DNA of 64,000 nucleotides, taken from Pseudomonadota bacterium (GTDB lineage: Bacteria; Pseudomonadota; Alphaproteobacteria; Sphingomonadales; Sphingomonadaceae). Positions 16,509 to 26,657 of this stretch are shown here, piece after piece. The translations under genes and the position numbers were made by a program. The stretch's first letter is position 1, and each line of letters starts with the position of its first letter. The notes under the pieces are model-generated. The model was given only the letters and a program-made list of their open reading frames with translations, was not told the DNA's origin and searched no databases. The stretch spans positions 161,288-225,287 of the forward strand of contig JAJZTH010000003.1 of the NCBI GenBank assembly GCA_021849075.1. The letters are read 5' to 3'.

Positions 16509-17137
16509 AGAAAGAGATGCGGACCATGTTCCACGTGAAACCCCGCAGCGCGATCGCCGCGCTTGGCATTGCCTTCCTGCTGTCTGGTTGCGTGTCGATC
16601 GGCGCCAAGCCGCCGGCGCAGCTGCTGACCCTGGACGCGACGCAGAAGGTGCCGGCCGGCGCGGCCCGGGTGGCGGGCGGCGGACGAACCTTGATCGTCG
16701 CGGACCCGGAAGCGCCGCGCATGCTCGACACCGTGCGGGTGCCGGTGCAGACGGCGCCGACGGCGGTCGCCTATGTGACCAAGGTCCAGTGGGCCGATAC
16801 ACCGCGCCATCTGTTCCGCCGGCTGCTGGCGGAGACGATTTCGGCGACGACGGATCGGGTCGTGCTGGATTCGGGTCAATTCTCCGGCGATGGCGGGCAG
16901 CGCCTGTCGGGCGAGCTGGTGGCTTTCACCATTGATGCCGCCAGCCATAGCGCGATCGTGACCTATGATGCGGTGCTGACCACGCCGGCCGGCGCAGCGC
17001 TGGCGCGGCAGCGCTTTACCGCCAGCGCCCCGGTTTCCGGCAAGATCGACGCCACCACCGTCGGCGCGCCGCTCAACGCGGCGGCGAACAAAGTGGCAGG
17101 CGATGTTGCGGCCTGGGCGGCGGCGGTGAAGGACTGA
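16505..17137 (+). CDS. ABC-type transport auxiliary lipoprotein (PqiC-like)
   Basis: 210 residues from ATG 16505 overlapping mlaD by four bases; ATG 16526 is an alternative. Lipobox LLSGC at Cys29 marks an outer-membrane-type lipoprotein. The body (LIVADPEAPRMLDTVRVPV, then WADTPRHLFRRLLAETI) matches the ABC_trans_aux family (PqiC), which caps MCE lipid bridges at the outer membrane. A parS-like sequence lies in codons 8-13 (MFHVKP). Confidence 0.82.
   Translation: MKKEMRTMFHVKPRSAIAALGIAFLLSGCVSIGAKPPAQLLTLDATQKVPAGAARVAGGGRTLIVADPEAPRMLDTVRVPVQTAPTAVAYVTKVQWADTPRHLFRRLLAETISATTDRVVLDSGQFSGDGGQRLSGELVAFTIDAASHSAIVTYDAVLTTPAGAALARQRFTASAPVSGKIDATTVGAPLNAAANKVAGDVAAWAAAVKD
16527..16542. promoter_or_regulatory. 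parS-like site
   Basis: TGTTCCACGTGAAACC differs at one of 16 bases from the parS consensus TGTTTCACGTGAAACA/TGTTCCACGTGAAACA. Located in the 5' coding part of the lipoprotein gene, about 4.4 kb from parA. Confidence 0.7.
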
Positions 17138-17147
17138 GGGATGCTTT

Positions 17148-17177
17148 CATCCTTTTCCCGTGATCGGGAGAAGGATG
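17148..17177 (+). terminator. Hairpin after the Mla operon
   Basis: CATCCTTTTCCCG and CGGGAGAAGGATG pair over 13 bases (one G-U) around a 4-base loop, 11 bases after the operon's last stop. No T-tract follows, so it may be a Rho-assisted or RNA-protecting hairpin. Confidence 0.45.
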
Positions 17178-17269
17178 AGAGAGTCGCAGGTTCCGGCCTG
17201 ACGCGGCAGAAGACCCTCCCGCGCCTGTGGCGCGAGTCCCTTCTTCTTCCGTGAAGACGGGAGAGGATT

Positions 17270-19870
17270 TTACTCCAGACTCTTGCTGGCCTGTTCGGTC
17301 ACATCCTTGGACAGGCCAGGCTGCGCCAATATGCGCTGCAATTCCGCCCGCATCAGCGCGGCGCGGCCTTCATCGAAGCGCTTCCAGCGGCCCAGCGGGG
17401 GCACCAGACGCGCCGCCGTCTGCGGATTGAGCTTGTCGAGCGCGATGATGCAATCAGCGACCAGGGCATAGCCTTTGCCCGACTTGTGGTGGAAGCCCCA
17501 CTGATTGCCCGCAAAGGCCCCGTAGAGCGAGCGCACGCGATTGGGATTGGCCAGGGTGAAGTCCTTGTGCTGGCCCAGCGCCTGCACCTGTTCCACCGCG
17601 TCGGGATGCAGGGCGAACGCCTGCGTCTGGAACCATTTGTCCAGGGTCAGCGCATCGGCGCTATAGCGGTTGTAGAAAATGTCGAGCGCGGCTTCGCGTT
17701 CCAGGCTGCTACCGTTCGCCAGCGTCCCCAGCGCCGCCTGCCGCTCGGTCATGTTATCGGCTTCGCTGAACTGGGCAAAGGCGATGGCGGGGCCATCCTG
17801 CGCGCCGGAGGCGACCAGATAGTGCAGCGCGGCGTTGCGCAGCTTGCGCGCGCCCTTGGCCGCGGACGAGATGGAGAAGGCGTTCGCCTTCGTCTTTGCA
17901 TGGATGTCGCGCCATAGCGGCTCCAGTTCGGCGCCGATCTTCGTCTGAAGGGCGTCGCGCGCGGCGTGGATCGCATCGGGATCGACGATCTTCATCTGGT
18001 CGCCCAGATAGGCTTCGCTGGGCAGGCGGATCGTTTCCGCGACGAAGGCGGGGTCAAGCGTCGGATCGGTCAGCGTGTTGCGGATGGCATCGACCACTGC
18101 GCCATCGTCCACATCTCGTCCGGCGATACGGCCGATCAGCACATTGACCATCAACTGCTGCATCGCCTCATAGCGGGCGAAGGGATCGTCATCATGCGCC
18201 GACAGAAAGGCGAGATCGGCCTGGCTGCGATTGGTTTCCACGATCACCGGCGCGGAAAAGCCGCGATTGATCGACAGGACCGGAGCGGTGGCGAAGCCAG
18301 TGAAGGTGAAGCTTTGCTTCGGTTCGGTCAGCATCAGCAATTCGTCGCCATGATGCTGGCCGGTGGCGGGATCGAACAAAGCGGTGCGCAGCGGAATGGC
18401 CATGGGCTGCTTGTCGGGCTGACCGGGCGTGGCGGGCACGGTTTGCTCCAGCGTCAGTTCAACGCTCTGCGTCACCGGATCATGCGACAGCAGCGCGCGG
18501 ACATGGGGCGTTCCCGCCTGTTCATACCAACGGCGGAACTGGCCAAGGTCGATCTGGCCGCCCTCCTCCATCGCCAGCACGAAGTCTTCGCAGGTCGCCG
18601 CTTCGCCGTCATGGCGGTTGAAATAGAGGTCGCTGCCGGCACGGAACTGTTCCGGCCCGAGCATCAGCGCCATCATGCGGATGACTTCGGCGCCCTTATT
18701 ATAGATGGTCGCCGTGTAGAAGTTACTGATTTCCATGTAGGATTCAGGGCGGATCGGATGAGCGAGCGGCCCGCTATCCTCCTGAAACTGGGCGGCGCGC
18801 AGGATGCGGACGTCCTCGATCCGCTTGACCGCGTGGCTGCCCATGTCAGCGGAGAAATTCTGGTCGCGAAAGACGGTGAAGCCTTCCTTCAGGCTCAGCT
18901 GGAACCAGTCGCGACAGGTGACGCGGTTGCCCGACCAGTTGTGGAAATATTCATGGGCGACCACCCCTTCCACGCCGTCATAGTCAATGTCGGTCGCTGT
19001 CTCCGGATCGGCCAATATGTAGCGCGAATTGAAGATGTTGAGGCCCTTATTCTCCATCGCGCCGAAATTGAAATCGGCCACGGCCACGATGTTGAACACG
19101 TCCAGATCATATTCGCGGCCATAGACGCGCTCGTCCCAGGCCATGCTGTCCTTGAGCGCCTTCATCGCGTGAGCGGTGCGGGGAAGGTCCGCTTCCTTCA
19201 CCCAGATGCCCAGCTGCACTTCCCGCCCGCTCATCGTCACGAAGCTGTCGGCGTTGCAGGCAAGGTCGCCGGCCACCAGTGCGAACAGATAGCAGGGCTT
19301 GGGGAACGGATCGTTCCAGAGCGCGCTGTGGCGGCCATCGGGCAGGTCAGCCTGTTCAATTGGGTCGCCATTGGCCAGCAGGATCGGGAAGCGTGCCTTG
19401 TCCGCGCTCATCCGCACGCTGTAGCGCGACAGGACATCGGGCCGATCCGGGAAGAAGGTGATGCGGCGGAACCCCTCTGCCTCGCATTGGGTGCAAAGCA
19501 GTCCGCCGCTGGCATAAAGGCCCATCAGCTTGCTGTTGCTCTGCGGCGCCAATTCCACCAGCGTTTCAACCCGGTGGCTGTCGCCAGAAAGCGGAATAAT
19601 CAGCGCGCCGGCCTCCAGATGCCATTCCGCCTCCTCCAGCGTACGGCCGTCGACCTTTACCGCCAGCGGGACAAGGCCATCGCCATCAAGCCGAAGGGGG
19701 TGATCATGCGCGCCGTTGCGCGTGACGGACAGGGTCGCCTCCACCCGGGTCAGCGCCGGATCGAGATCGAAATCGAGCGCGATATCGGGGATCAGCCAGT
19801 CAGGCGCGCGATAGTCGGCGCGGTGGATGACGGCGGGAGCGGCGGCGGTGGTGGAGAGCATGTCGGCCAT
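17270..19870 (-). CDS. pepN: Aminopeptidase N (M1 family)
   Basis: 866 residues, near the 870 of E. coli PepN. The substrate-binding motif GAMENKGLNIFN and the zinc motif HEYFHNW (near residue 306) followed by the downstream LKEGFTVFRD glutamate are all present. C-terminal helical domain is complete. It removes N-terminal residues from peptides in the cytosol during protein turnover. It stands alone, convergent with the Mla operon and upstream (in reading sense) of nothing; start is the first of two close ATGs (19870, 19861). Confidence 0.95.
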   Translation of the reverse strand: MADMLSTTAAAPAVIHRADYRAPDWLIPDIALDFDLDPALTRVEATLSVTRNGAHDHPLRLDGDGLVPLAVKVDGRTLEEAEWHLEAGALIIPLSGDSHRVETLVELAPQSNSKLMGLYASGGLLCTQCEAEGFRRITFFPDRPDVLSRYSVRMSADKARFPILLANGDPIEQADLPDGRHSALWNDPFPKPCYLFALVAGDLACNADSFVTMSGREVQLGIWVKEADLPRTAHAMKALKDSMAWDERVYGREYDLDVFNIVAVADFNFGAMENKGLNIFNSRYILADPETATDIDYDGVEGVVAHEYFHNWSGNRVTCRDWFQLSLKEGFTVFRDQNFSADMGSHAVKRIEDVRILRAAQFQEDSGPLAHPIRPESYMEISNFYTATIYNKGAEVIRMMALMLGPEQFRAGSDLYFNRHDGEAATCEDFVLAMEEGGQIDLGQFRRWYEQAGTPHVRALLSHDPVTQSVELTLEQTVPATPGQPDKQPMAIPLRTALFDPATGQHHGDELLMLTEPKQSFTFTGFATAPVLSINRGFSAPVIVETNRSQADLAFLSAHDDDPFARYEAMQQLMVNVLIGRIAGRDVDDGAVVDAIRNTLTDPTLDPAFVAETIRLPSEAYLGDQMKIVDPDAIHAARDALQTKIGAELEPLWRDIHAKTKANAFSISSAAKGARKLRNAALHYLVASGAQDGPAIAFAQFSEADNMTERQAALGTLANGSSLEREAALDIFYNRYSADALTLDKWFQTQAFALHPDAVEQVQALGQHKDFTLANPNRVRSLYGAFAGNQWGFHHKSGKGYALVADCIIALDKLNPQTAARLVPPLGRWKRFDEGRAALMRAELQRILAQPGLSKDVTEQASKSLE

Positions 19871-19929
19871 GCGCCCAACCTAGGGAGCGGTCGGGCAAAA
19901 GGCCAGTGGCCTTCATGGGAAGATCAGCG

Positions 19930-19968
19930 GAATCTGGCGCGCCTGCATCCCGCCTGCGCGCCAGATTC
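19930..19968 (-). terminator. Hairpin downstream of parB
   Basis: GAATCTGGCGCGC and GCGCGCCAGATTC give a perfect 13-bp stem with a 13-base loop, directly after the parB stop on the minus strand. Without a T-run on that side it is a likely but not classic terminator. Confidence 0.6.
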
Positions 19969-19976
19969 AGCGATAT

Positions 19977-20909
19977 TCAGATACGCTCACCCGAAAGGCG
20001 CTGGCACAGCATGTCGAGCTGATCGAGATTGGAATAGCGCATCGACAGCGTCCCGCCGGCGGCGGCGCTTTCATGCGCGATTTCGATTTTCAGCCCCAAT
20101 ATGTCGGCCAGATGCTGTTCCAGCGCGGCGATGTCCGGGTCTTTCTCCGTCGGCTTGCTGGCGGCGCGGCGCGGGGCCGGCGCTTCCGCGCCGGTTTTCA
20201 CCCGGCGCACCAGCTGCTCGGTATCGCGAACCGAAAGCCCTTTTTCTTCAATCTGTTGCGCCAGTCTTTCGCAATCAGGCACGCCGATCAGCGCGCGGGC
20301 ATGGCCCATGCTGATCCGGCTGTGCATCACCTGCTGCTGCACCGTCTGCGGCAATTCCAGCAGACGCATCAGATTGGCGACATGGCTGCGCGATTTGCCG
20401 ACGATGCGACCCAGCGCTTCCTGGCTGTGGTGGAATTCGGCGATCAGCTTGCGATAGGCTTCCGCTTCTTCGATCGGGTTGAGGTCTTCGCGCTGGATAT
20501 TTTCGATCAGCGCGATTTCCAGCGTTTCCTGCTCATCAAAATCGCGGACGATCGCGGGGATGCGGTGCATCTGCGCCCGCTGCGCCGCGCGCCAGCGGCG
20601 TTCGCCAGCGATGATCTGGAATCCGCCGCCATGGGGGCGCACGATAATCGGCTGAATCACGCCGCGCTTGGCGATGCTGTCGGCCAGTTCCTGCAACGCG
20701 CCATCGTCAAAATGGCGGCGCGGCTGTTCAGGATGCGGATGGATCAGCGCGACTTCGATGCTCTGCACCGTCTTGCCATTGGCGGCGGGTGCGGCGCTCT
20801 GTGCGATCGGTTCTTCGCGGGTCACATCGCCCAGCAGGGCGGACAGGCCCCGGCCCAGTCCCTGCGGACGCTTGGCGATCTTGGGCTTGTCAGTCGTTTC
20901 GTCGCTCAA
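19977..20909 (-). CDS. parB: Chromosome partitioning protein ParB
   Basis: 310 residues. N-terminal [11 protein letters not shown] is the chromosomal ParB signature; the ParB/Srx domain has [18 protein letters not shown] and the CTP-binding [11 protein letters not shown]; a helix-turn-helix around [16 protein letters not shown] recognises parS; the C-terminal part dimerises. ParB loads at parS as a CTP-gated clamp and is moved by ParA. Its ATG overlaps the parA stop by four bases. Confidence 0.96.
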   Translation of the reverse strand: MSDETTDKPKIAKRPQGLGRGLSALLGDVTREEPIAQSAAPAANGKTVQSIEVALIHPHPEQPRRHFDDGALQELADSIAKRGVIQPIIVRPHGGGFQIIAGERRWRAAQRAQMHRIPAIVRDFDEQETLEIALIENIQREDLNPIEEAEAYRKLIAEFHHSQEALGRIVGKSRSHVANLMRLLELPQTVQQQVMHSRISMGHARALIGVPDCERLAQQIEEKGLSVRDTEQLVRRVKTGAEAPAPRRAASKPTEKDPDIAALEQHLADILGLKIEIAHESAAAGGTLSMRYSNLDQLDMLCQRLSGERI

Positions 20910-21688
20910 GCGGCAACCTCCTGTCGGGGCAGGCGCGCGATCAGTTCGCGCGCGAGCCGCATATAGGCTTCCGATCCCGAGCAGCGGAAGTCGTAGATAA
21001 GGGCGGGCACGCCATGGCTCGGTGCTTCGGACAGGCGGACATTGCGGGGAATGACGGTGGAGAAGACAAGATCGCCCAGGCAGGCGCGCACATCGTCCGC
21101 CACCTGATCGGTCAGGCGGTTGCGGCGATCATACATGGTCAGCGCCACGCCCATGATCGACAGGCCGGGATTGAAGCGGCCGCGGATGCGCTCGACTGTC
21201 TGGAGCAGTTGCGACAGACCTTCCAGCGCGAAAAATTCGCACTGAAGCGGCACCAGCAGCGATTGCGCGGCGACCATGGCGTTGATCGTCAACAGGCCCA
21301 GCGAGGGCGGGCAATCGATCAGGCAAATGTCCCAGCGCCCCGGTTGCGCTTCGGAGAGGACACGTTCCAGACGGTGGGTGCGCTCCTCATATTCGATCAG
21401 TTCGATTTCCGCGCCCGACAGATCCTGCGTTGCGGGGACGAGGTCCAGCTTGGGTACGCGGGTCGTAACGATGGTGTCGTCCAGCGCGCAATTGCCGACC
21501 AGCAGGTCATAGCTGGACTGGGCGCGTTCCGCCTGCCCCACACCAAGGCCCGTCGACGCATTGCCCTGCGGGTCGAGATCGACCAGCAGCACGCGAAGGC
21601 CGGTGGCGGCAAGCCCGGTCGCGAGGTTGATCGCGGTCGTGGTCTTGCCCACCCCACCCTTCTGGTTGGCGATGGCGATGCGGATCAT
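20906..21688 (-). CDS. parA: Chromosome partitioning ATPase ParA
   Basis: 260 residues with the deviant Walker A motif [14 protein letters not shown] near the start, DLDPQGNAS (Walker A') and IDCPPSLG (Walker B). It binds DNA non-specifically in the ATP form and pulls ParB-parS complexes to segregate origins. It overlaps rsmG upstream and parB downstream by four bases each, so rsmG-parA-parB are translationally coupled. Confidence 0.96.
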   Translation of the reverse strand: MIRIAIANQKGGVGKTTTAINLATGLAATGLRVLLVDLDPQGNASTGLGVGQAERAQSSYDLLVGNCALDDTIVTTRVPKLDLVPATQDLSGAEIELIEYEERTHRLERVLSEAQPGRWDICLIDCPPSLGLLTINAMVAAQSLLVPLQCEFFALEGLSQLLQTVERIRGRFNPGLSIMGVALTMYDRRNRLTDQVADDVRACLGDLVFSTVIPRNVRLSEAPSHGVPALIYDFRCSGSEAYMRLARELIARLPRQEVAA

Positions 21689-22329
21689 GGGCGCCCTTTC
21701 TTCTTGCCAGCGGGTGTTACGGAGCGCGCGACAATGATGGCGCTATCGGCATCCGTTACGCTCGGTTCCACGTGAAACACACCTTGCCATGTAGGACGCA
21801 CCGCCTCCAGTTCATTTTGCGCATTTCGTCCTTTTGGCAGCACCCAGACGGTGTTTTTATCGGACAGGTGCAGCGCGGAGGCGAGCAATTTGGGGAGCGG
21901 GGCATAGGCGCGCGCGCTGATGACGGCCGCTTTCGTGGCGGGCGTGCTTTCGACCCGGCCACCAAAGACGCGCGCATTGCCAAGGCCCAGATCGGCGATG
22001 ACGCTGTTCAGAAAATCGATGCGCTTGCGGCGGGATTCGACCATCATCAATGGTCGATCGACCAGACAGGCGATGACGATGCCGGGCAGACCTGCCCCGG
22101 ACCCCAGATCGATCCAGTCGCGGCCGTCGTCATTGGGGGCGATGGTCAGCAATTGGGCGGAATCGACAATATGTCGCGCCCAGATATGCGGACGGGTCGA
22201 TTCCGCGATTAGATTTTGTTCGTCCATCGCCGACGACAAGATGGCGACATAGCGTTCCAGCTGATCCCATGTTTCACGTGAAACATCGAACTGCGCCTGG
22301 AGCCAGGCGCGGGCTTCTTCTTCGGTCAC
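21685..22329 (-). CDS. rsmG: 16S rRNA (guanine527-N7)-methyltransferase RsmG
   Basis: 214 residues, Rossmann methyltransferase with [14 protein letters not shown] as the AdoMet loop and the [12 protein letters not shown] segment typical of GidB. It methylates G527 of 16S rRNA; loss gives low-level streptomycin resistance in other bacteria. Two parS-like sites fall within its coding sequence (residues around VSRET near the start and FHVEP near the end). It overlaps mnmG and parA by four bases each. Confidence 0.95.
   Translation of the reverse strand: MTEEEARAWLQAQFDVSRETWDQLERYVAILSSAMDEQNLIAESTRPHIWARHIVDSAQLLTIAPNDDGRDWIDLGSGAGLPGIVIACLVDRPLMMVESRRKRIDFLNSVIADLGLGNARVFGGRVESTPATKAAVISARAYAPLPKLLASALHLSDKNTVWVLPKGRNAQNELEAVRPTWQGVFHVEPSVTDADSAIIVARSVTPAGKKKGRP
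21764..21779. promoter_or_regulatory. parS-like site in rsmG (3' part)
   Basis: GGTTCCACGTGAAACA matches 15 of 16 bases of TGTTCCACGTGAAACA. It is about 80 bases upstream of the parA start codon. Confidence 0.75.
22270..22285. promoter_or_regulatory. parS site in rsmG (5' part)
   Basis: TGTTTCACGTGAAACA is a perfect 16-bp palindrome and an exact parS consensus. On the coding strand it encodes part of DVSRET of RsmG. Confidence 0.9.
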
Positions 22330-24176
22330 GCGGCCTCCCGCCGGACATGGACTAGGATGGCGGCAAGGGCCGCCGGGGTGATGCCGCGGATACGGCCGGC
22401 GGCGGCCAGCGTATCGGGGCGGGCGGCATCCAGTCGCTCGATCATTTCGGTCGAAAGGCCGCCAATGGCGCGATAGTCGAAATCGGCCGGAATATGCACG
22501 CGCTCATTGCGGCGCAGTTCGGCAATCTCGCTATCCTGCCGCTGAAGATAGGGGGCATAATGAGCGTCCTCCAATATCTCGTCGCGCAGGTCGGCGGGCG
22601 CATCGCGCAGCGACGGGGCGAGATCAAGCAGCAGGGCGCGATCGACCTCCGGGAAGCGCGCCCAGTCGAACAGGCTGCGGCGGGCACCATCCTGTCGCAC
22701 CGATGCGCCGGCGCGGGCCATTTCGCTGGCGGTCATCTCACGCGCAAGTTCGGCATCGATATTGGCGCGCAACACCGCCCGGTCGGACAGGCGTGTGGCG
22801 CGATCCGTACCGATCACGCCATGCGCCAGACCGATCGGGCCGAGCCGCGTTTCCGCATTGTCGGCGCGCAGCCGTAGCCGATATTCGGCGCGGGCGGTGA
22901 GCATGCGATAGGGTTCGGTCACGCCCTGAAGGACGAGATCATCGATCATCACGCCGATATAGGAGCTGGCGCGGTCGAGGATCATGGGTGCTTCGTTCCG
23001 CGCGCGGGCGGCGGCGTTGACGCCAGCGATCAGACCCTGCGCTGCAGCTTCCTCATAGCCGGTCGTGCCGTTGATCTGGCCCGCGCAAAACAAGCCGGGC
23101 ACGGCGCGCACTTCCAACGAGGCATCGAGCGCGCGGGGATCGACATGGTCATATTCGACCGCATAGCCGGGCACGACAATATCGACCTGCTCCAGACCGG
23201 GCATGGACCGCACCATGGCGATCTGAACATCGGTGGGCAGCGATGTGCTGATGCCGTTGGGATAAACGAGATGATCCTCCAGTCCTTCGGGCTCGAGGAA
23301 AATCTGATGTCCATCCCGATCGCCAAAGCGCAGCACCTTGTCCTCGATCGACGGGCAATAGCGCGGTCCCCGCCCCTCGATCGCGCCGCTGAACAAAGGC
23401 GATCGGCCAAGGCCGTCACGGATGATCTGGTGCGTGCGGTCATTGGTGCGAGTGATGGCGCAGGCGAGTTGTGGCAATGGGCGGCGTTCGGACAGCGGCG
23501 ACATGGTCCAACCCTCTCCGTCCGACGGCTGCGTTTCCAGCCGCGCCCAATCGATCGTCCGGCCATCCAGCCTGGGTGGCGTGCCGGTCTTGAGCCGGGC
23601 GATCGGCAGGCCGAGTTCGCGCAGCTGCACGCCCAGTGCGGTCGCGGCGCGTTCGTTGACGCGCCCGCCCGTCTCACGCTCGTCTCCGCGAAACAGCTTG
23701 CCACCCAGGAAAGTACCGGTTGCAAGGACGACGGAGGGGGCAGAGAGAGTGCAGCCGTCCGCCAGCGCAACCCCGGCAATGGCATCGCCCTCCAGCAGCA
23801 GCGCCGCCGCTTCGCCTTCGATAATATCCAGCCCCGCCTGTGCATCCAGCATCGCATGAATGGCATCGCGATAGCGCTTGCGGTCAGCCTGAATGCGCGG
23901 TCCCTGTACGGCTGCGCCCTTGCTGCTGTTGAGCATGCGATAATGGATGGCGGCGGCATCGGCGGCGCGCGCGATCAGGCCGTCCAGCGCATCGACCTCG
24001 CGCACCAGATGGCCCTTTCCCAGACCGCCGATAGCCGGGTTGCAGGACATGGCGCCGACCGTCGCTTTTTCGAAAGTCAGCAGCGCGACCGACGCGCCCT
24101 TGCGCGCCGCCGCAGCGGCGGCCTCACAGCCGGCATGGCCGCCGCCGACCACGATCACATCATAGCTTGTTCGCAT
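22326..24176 (-). CDS. mnmG: tRNA uridine-5-carboxymethylaminomethyl synthesis enzyme MnmG (GidA)
   Basis: 616 residues, standard length. FAD-binding [15 protein letters not shown] at the N-terminus, [26 protein letters not shown] and the [12 protein letters not shown] motif are all present. With MnmE it forms the cmnm5 group at wobble U34 of several tRNAs. It lies between mnmE and rsmG, the classic origin-proximal order. The 59-base gap to mnmE contains a perfect parS. Confidence 0.96.
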   Translation of the reverse strand: MRTSYDVIVVGGGHAGCEAAAAAARKGASVALLTFEKATVGAMSCNPAIGGLGKGHLVREVDALDGLIARAADAAAIHYRMLNSSKGAAVQGPRIQADRKRYRDAIHAMLDAQAGLDIIEGEAAALLLEGDAIAGVALADGCTLSAPSVVLATGTFLGGKLFRGDERETGGRVNERAATALGVQLRELGLPIARLKTGTPPRLDGRTIDWARLETQPSDGEGWTMSPLSERRPLPQLACAITRTNDRTHQIIRDGLGRSPLFSGAIEGRGPRYCPSIEDKVLRFGDRDGHQIFLEPEGLEDHLVYPNGISTSLPTDVQIAMVRSMPGLEQVDIVVPGYAVEYDHVDPRALDASLEVRAVPGLFCAGQINGTTGYEEAAAQGLIAGVNAAARARNEAPMILDRASSYIGVMIDDLVLQGVTEPYRMLTARAEYRLRLRADNAETRLGPIGLAHGVIGTDRATRLSDRAVLRANIDAELAREMTASEMARAGASVRQDGARRSLFDWARFPEVDRALLLDLAPSLRDAPADLRDEILEDAHYAPYLQRQDSEIAELRRNERVHIPADFDYRAIGGLSTEMIERLDAARPDTLAAAGRIRGITPAALAAILVHVRREAA

Positions 24177-24215
24177 GACGCGCCCTTATCAGATTTGGGG
24201 CATCGCGGTCAAAAC

Positions 24216-24231
24216 TGTTCCACGTGGAACA
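24216..24231. promoter_or_regulatory. parS site between mnmE and mnmG
   Basis: TGTTCCACGTGGAACA is a perfect 16-bp palindrome of the parS type and the only one in this window outside a gene. Confidence 0.85.
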
Positions 24232-24235
24232 GTGC

Positions 24236-25528
24236 TTATTTGCCGATGCAAAATCCCGAAAAAAGTCGGTCCAGCATATCCTCGGTTCCGGCCTGCCCGG
24301 TCAGGGCGTCGATCGCGGCGCGGCACAGCCGCAATTCCTCAGCCGCGACCAGCAGATCGCGGGTCGCTGCCGCCGCATCGAGATGGGCGTTCAACTGTCC
24401 AACTTGCTGTCTCTGGCGGGCGTGCAGAGCATAATCGCCCTCGCCCGGAAGAAGCGCGGCGGCGCGTGACAGCAAAGTGTCGATCAAGACGGCCATCCCC
24501 TCCCCCGTTCGGGCGGACAGGGAGAGGCCGGGGCGCGCCGCTTCGCCACGATCGCTCTGGGCGGCGATCAGGATCGCGTCGGCGCGCGGCAGAGCGTCGG
24601 CCTCGCCCAGCCACAGGATGATGTCCGCCGCCTCCAGTGCGGCATGGGCGCGGTCGATGCCGATCGCCTCGATCGCGTCGTTCGTCTCGTCCCGCAAACC
24701 AGCCGTGTCGGTGAACAGAAAGGCGGTGCCGCCGATCGCGGCAGGCACTTCGATCCGGTCGCGGGTGGTGCCGGCTATGTCGGACACGATCGCCGCGTCC
24801 CGGCCCACCAGCGCATTGAGCAGGGTCGACTTGCCCGCATTGGGCGGGCCAGCCAGCACCACGCGAACGCCATCGCGCAGCCGTTCGGCCGATGGCGCGG
24901 CGAGGATAACGTGGACATCCCGCGCCAGCGCGGCGATGCCCTGCCCTATCCGCGCTTCGATCGCATCGTCGGGCACATCATCTTCGTCGGAGAAATCGAG
25001 CGCCGCTTCGGCCATGGCGGACAGGGTCAGCAGTTCGTCGCGCCAGCCATCGATCCGGCGGGAAAAATGCCCCTCCGCCATCAGCAGCGCCGCGCGGCGC
25101 TGGCCCTGCGTTTCGGCAGCGAGGAGGTCGGACAGGCCCTCGACCGCGTTAAGGTCCATGCGCCCATGGGCAAAGGCGCGGCGCGTGAATTCGCCTGCTT
25201 GCGCCCGGCGCAATCCGGGCATGGCGGCCAGTGCATCCTCCACCGCCGCGATCACGGCCCGGCCGCCATGGCAATGGAGTTCGACCATATCTTCGCCGGT
25301 GACGCTGTTGGGACCGGGCAGCCACAACAGCAAGGCGCGATCGAGCGGGCTGCCGTCGCGCGGGTCTTTCAGCAAGGCCAGACTGGCGGTGCGGGGCGTG
25401 GGGACGCGGTGCGCCAATGCCTGCAGCGCGATCCGCGCCTGTGGTCCGCTGATCCGAATGACGGCGATCCCGGCCGGCGGCGCACCGCTCGACAGGGCAA
25501 AGATGGTGTCGTCCTGACCTTGCGACAC
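24236..25528 (-). CDS. mnmE: tRNA modification GTPase MnmE
   Basis: 430 residues from GTG 25528; upstream frame belongs to the neighbour's sequence and is not MnmE-like. N-terminal tetrahydrofolate-binding domain starts DTIFALSSGAPPAGIAVIR; G domain has GPPNAGKST, IAGTTRDRIE and DTAGLRDE; the C-terminus FCIGK carries the essential cysteine. Partner of MnmG in wobble-uridine modification. The GTG start and a five-base gap to the DUF6489 stop suggest coupling. Confidence 0.95.
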   Translation of the reverse strand: MSQGQDDTIFALSSGAPPAGIAVIRISGPQARIALQALAHRVPTPRTASLALLKDPRDGSPLDRALLLWLPGPNSVTGEDMVELHCHGGRAVIAAVEDALAAMPGLRRAQAGEFTRRAFAHGRMDLNAVEGLSDLLAAETQGQRRAALLMAEGHFSRRIDGWRDELLTLSAMAEAALDFSDEDDVPDDAIEARIGQGIAALARDVHVILAAPSAERLRDGVRVVLAGPPNAGKSTLLNALVGRDAAIVSDIAGTTRDRIEVPAAIGGTAFLFTDTAGLRDETNDAIEAIGIDRAHAALEAADIILWLGEADALPRADAILIAAQSDRGEAARPGLSLSARTGEGMAVLIDTLLSRAAALLPGEGDYALHARQRQQVGQLNAHLDAAAATRDLLVAAEELRLCRAAIDALTGQAGTEDMLDRLFSGFCIGK

Positions 25529-25533
25529 GGACC

Positions 25534-25785
25534 TTATTTCTTCTCGTCCTTGCTGCCCATACCCGCCAGACCGACATTCATCATCTGCTGGAACAGGCGC
25601 ATCCCCGCATCCCCCAGCGGCGAGAAGCTCTTGAACAGCGTTTCCATCTGTTCGACGCTGCCGACGCCGTCGAAGCTGTCGAGCATCGTCTTGATATATT
25701 TGTCGTGAATGGGGGTGACATCGGGCAGGCCCAGAAAGGCGCGGGCCTCGGCAGGCGTGCAATCCACGTCGACGGATACTTTCAT
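25534..25785 (-). CDS. DUF6489 family protein
   Basis: 83 residues from ATG 25785, preceded by AGGGAC. Begins MKVSVDVDCTPAEARAFLG and ends KDEKK. The pattern (PDVTPIHDKYI, then a helical hydrophobic tail) is that of a small sphingomonad family always next to mnmE; function unknown. Cytosolic by appearance. Five bases separate it from mnmE, so it is the likely first gene of the mnmE transcript. Confidence 0.75.
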   Translation of the reverse strand: MKVSVDVDCTPAEARAFLGLPDVTPIHDKYIKTMLDSFDGVGSVEQMETLFKSFSPLGDAGMRLFQQMMNVGLAGMGSKDEKK

Positions 25786-25955
25786 GTCCCTGCTCTTCCC
25801 TGTTGGCGCTCGGCCATATGAGGCCGTGTGATCGCGTTGCGCCGTCATGCCGCAAATAGGCGCGTCAACGCAAATTTTAAACGCGGCGGGTGGTTGCGCG
25901 GCTCCCGCGATCGGCCAATATGCGATCCAATCTCAATTCGCAGAAGGATTATGGC

Positions 25956-26657
25956 ATGGGCAGATTCACCCCGATCACCACTTTGGAAGGGGACGCGCAG
26001 TTCGACGCTTATGTTGCTCAGCCCGATGGCGAAGCGACCGCTGCGATCATCGTCATCCAGGAAATTTTCGGCGTGAATGAGGGCATTCGCAACAAATGCG
26101 AGAGCTGGGCCAAGGCCGGCTATCTGGCCTATGCGCCCGACCTGTTCTGGCGCGAAAAGCCCCATGTCGAACTGGATGCGGATGTGCCCGCAGAATTTCA
26201 GGCGGCCATCGGCCATATGCAGAAATTCAATCAGGATCAGGGCATTCGCGATATCGAAGCGACCATCAAGGCGGCCCGTTCCGCGCTGGGCGGCGACGGC
26301 AAGGTCGGCGTGGTCGGTTATTGCCTCGGCGGTCGCATCGCCTTCATGAGCGCCTGCCGCACCGATGGCGATGCCTTTGTCGGCTATTATGGCGTGGGGA
26401 TCGACGGGCTGTTGGGGGAACAGCATGCGATCGGCAAGCCGACCATGCTGCATATCCCCACGGCAGACGGTTTCGTTCCGCCCGAAACGCAGAAGGCGAT
26501 GCATGACGGGTTGGCCGACAATCGCCATGTGACGCTGCATGACTATGAAGGGCTGGACCATGGCTTTGCGGCGGAAACGGGCAAGCGCCGGGTCGAGGAT
26601 GCCGCCCAACTGGCCGACCAGCGCACCGCCGATTTCTTTGCGGAGGCCCTCGCCTGA
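25956..26657 (+). CDS. Dienelactone hydrolase family protein
   Basis: 233 residues from ATG 25956 with AAGGA eight bases before. Alpha/beta hydrolase of the DLH family: nucleophile Cys in VGVVGYCLGGRIAF, the Asp in IPTADGFVPPE and the His in YEGLDHGFAAE. DLH opens dienelactones in chloroaromatic and aromatic breakdown, but many members have other ester substrates. Its stop overlaps the ATG of the quinone reductase gene, so the pair is coupled. Confidence 0.88.
   Translation: MGRFTPITTLEGDAQFDAYVAQPDGEATAAIIVIQEIFGVNEGIRNKCESWAKAGYLAYAPDLFWREKPHVELDADVPAEFQAAIGHMQKFNQDQGIRDIEATIKAARSALGGDGKVGVVGYCLGGRIAFMSACRTDGDAFVGYYGVGIDGLLGEQHAIGKPTMLHIPTADGFVPPETQKAMHDGLADNRHVTLHDYEGLDHGFAAETGKRRVEDAAQLADQRTADFFAEALA

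Noticed and set aside
17966..20314. A 782-codon frame opposite pepN and parB
   Set aside because: Runs through two genes and their hairpin; shadow.
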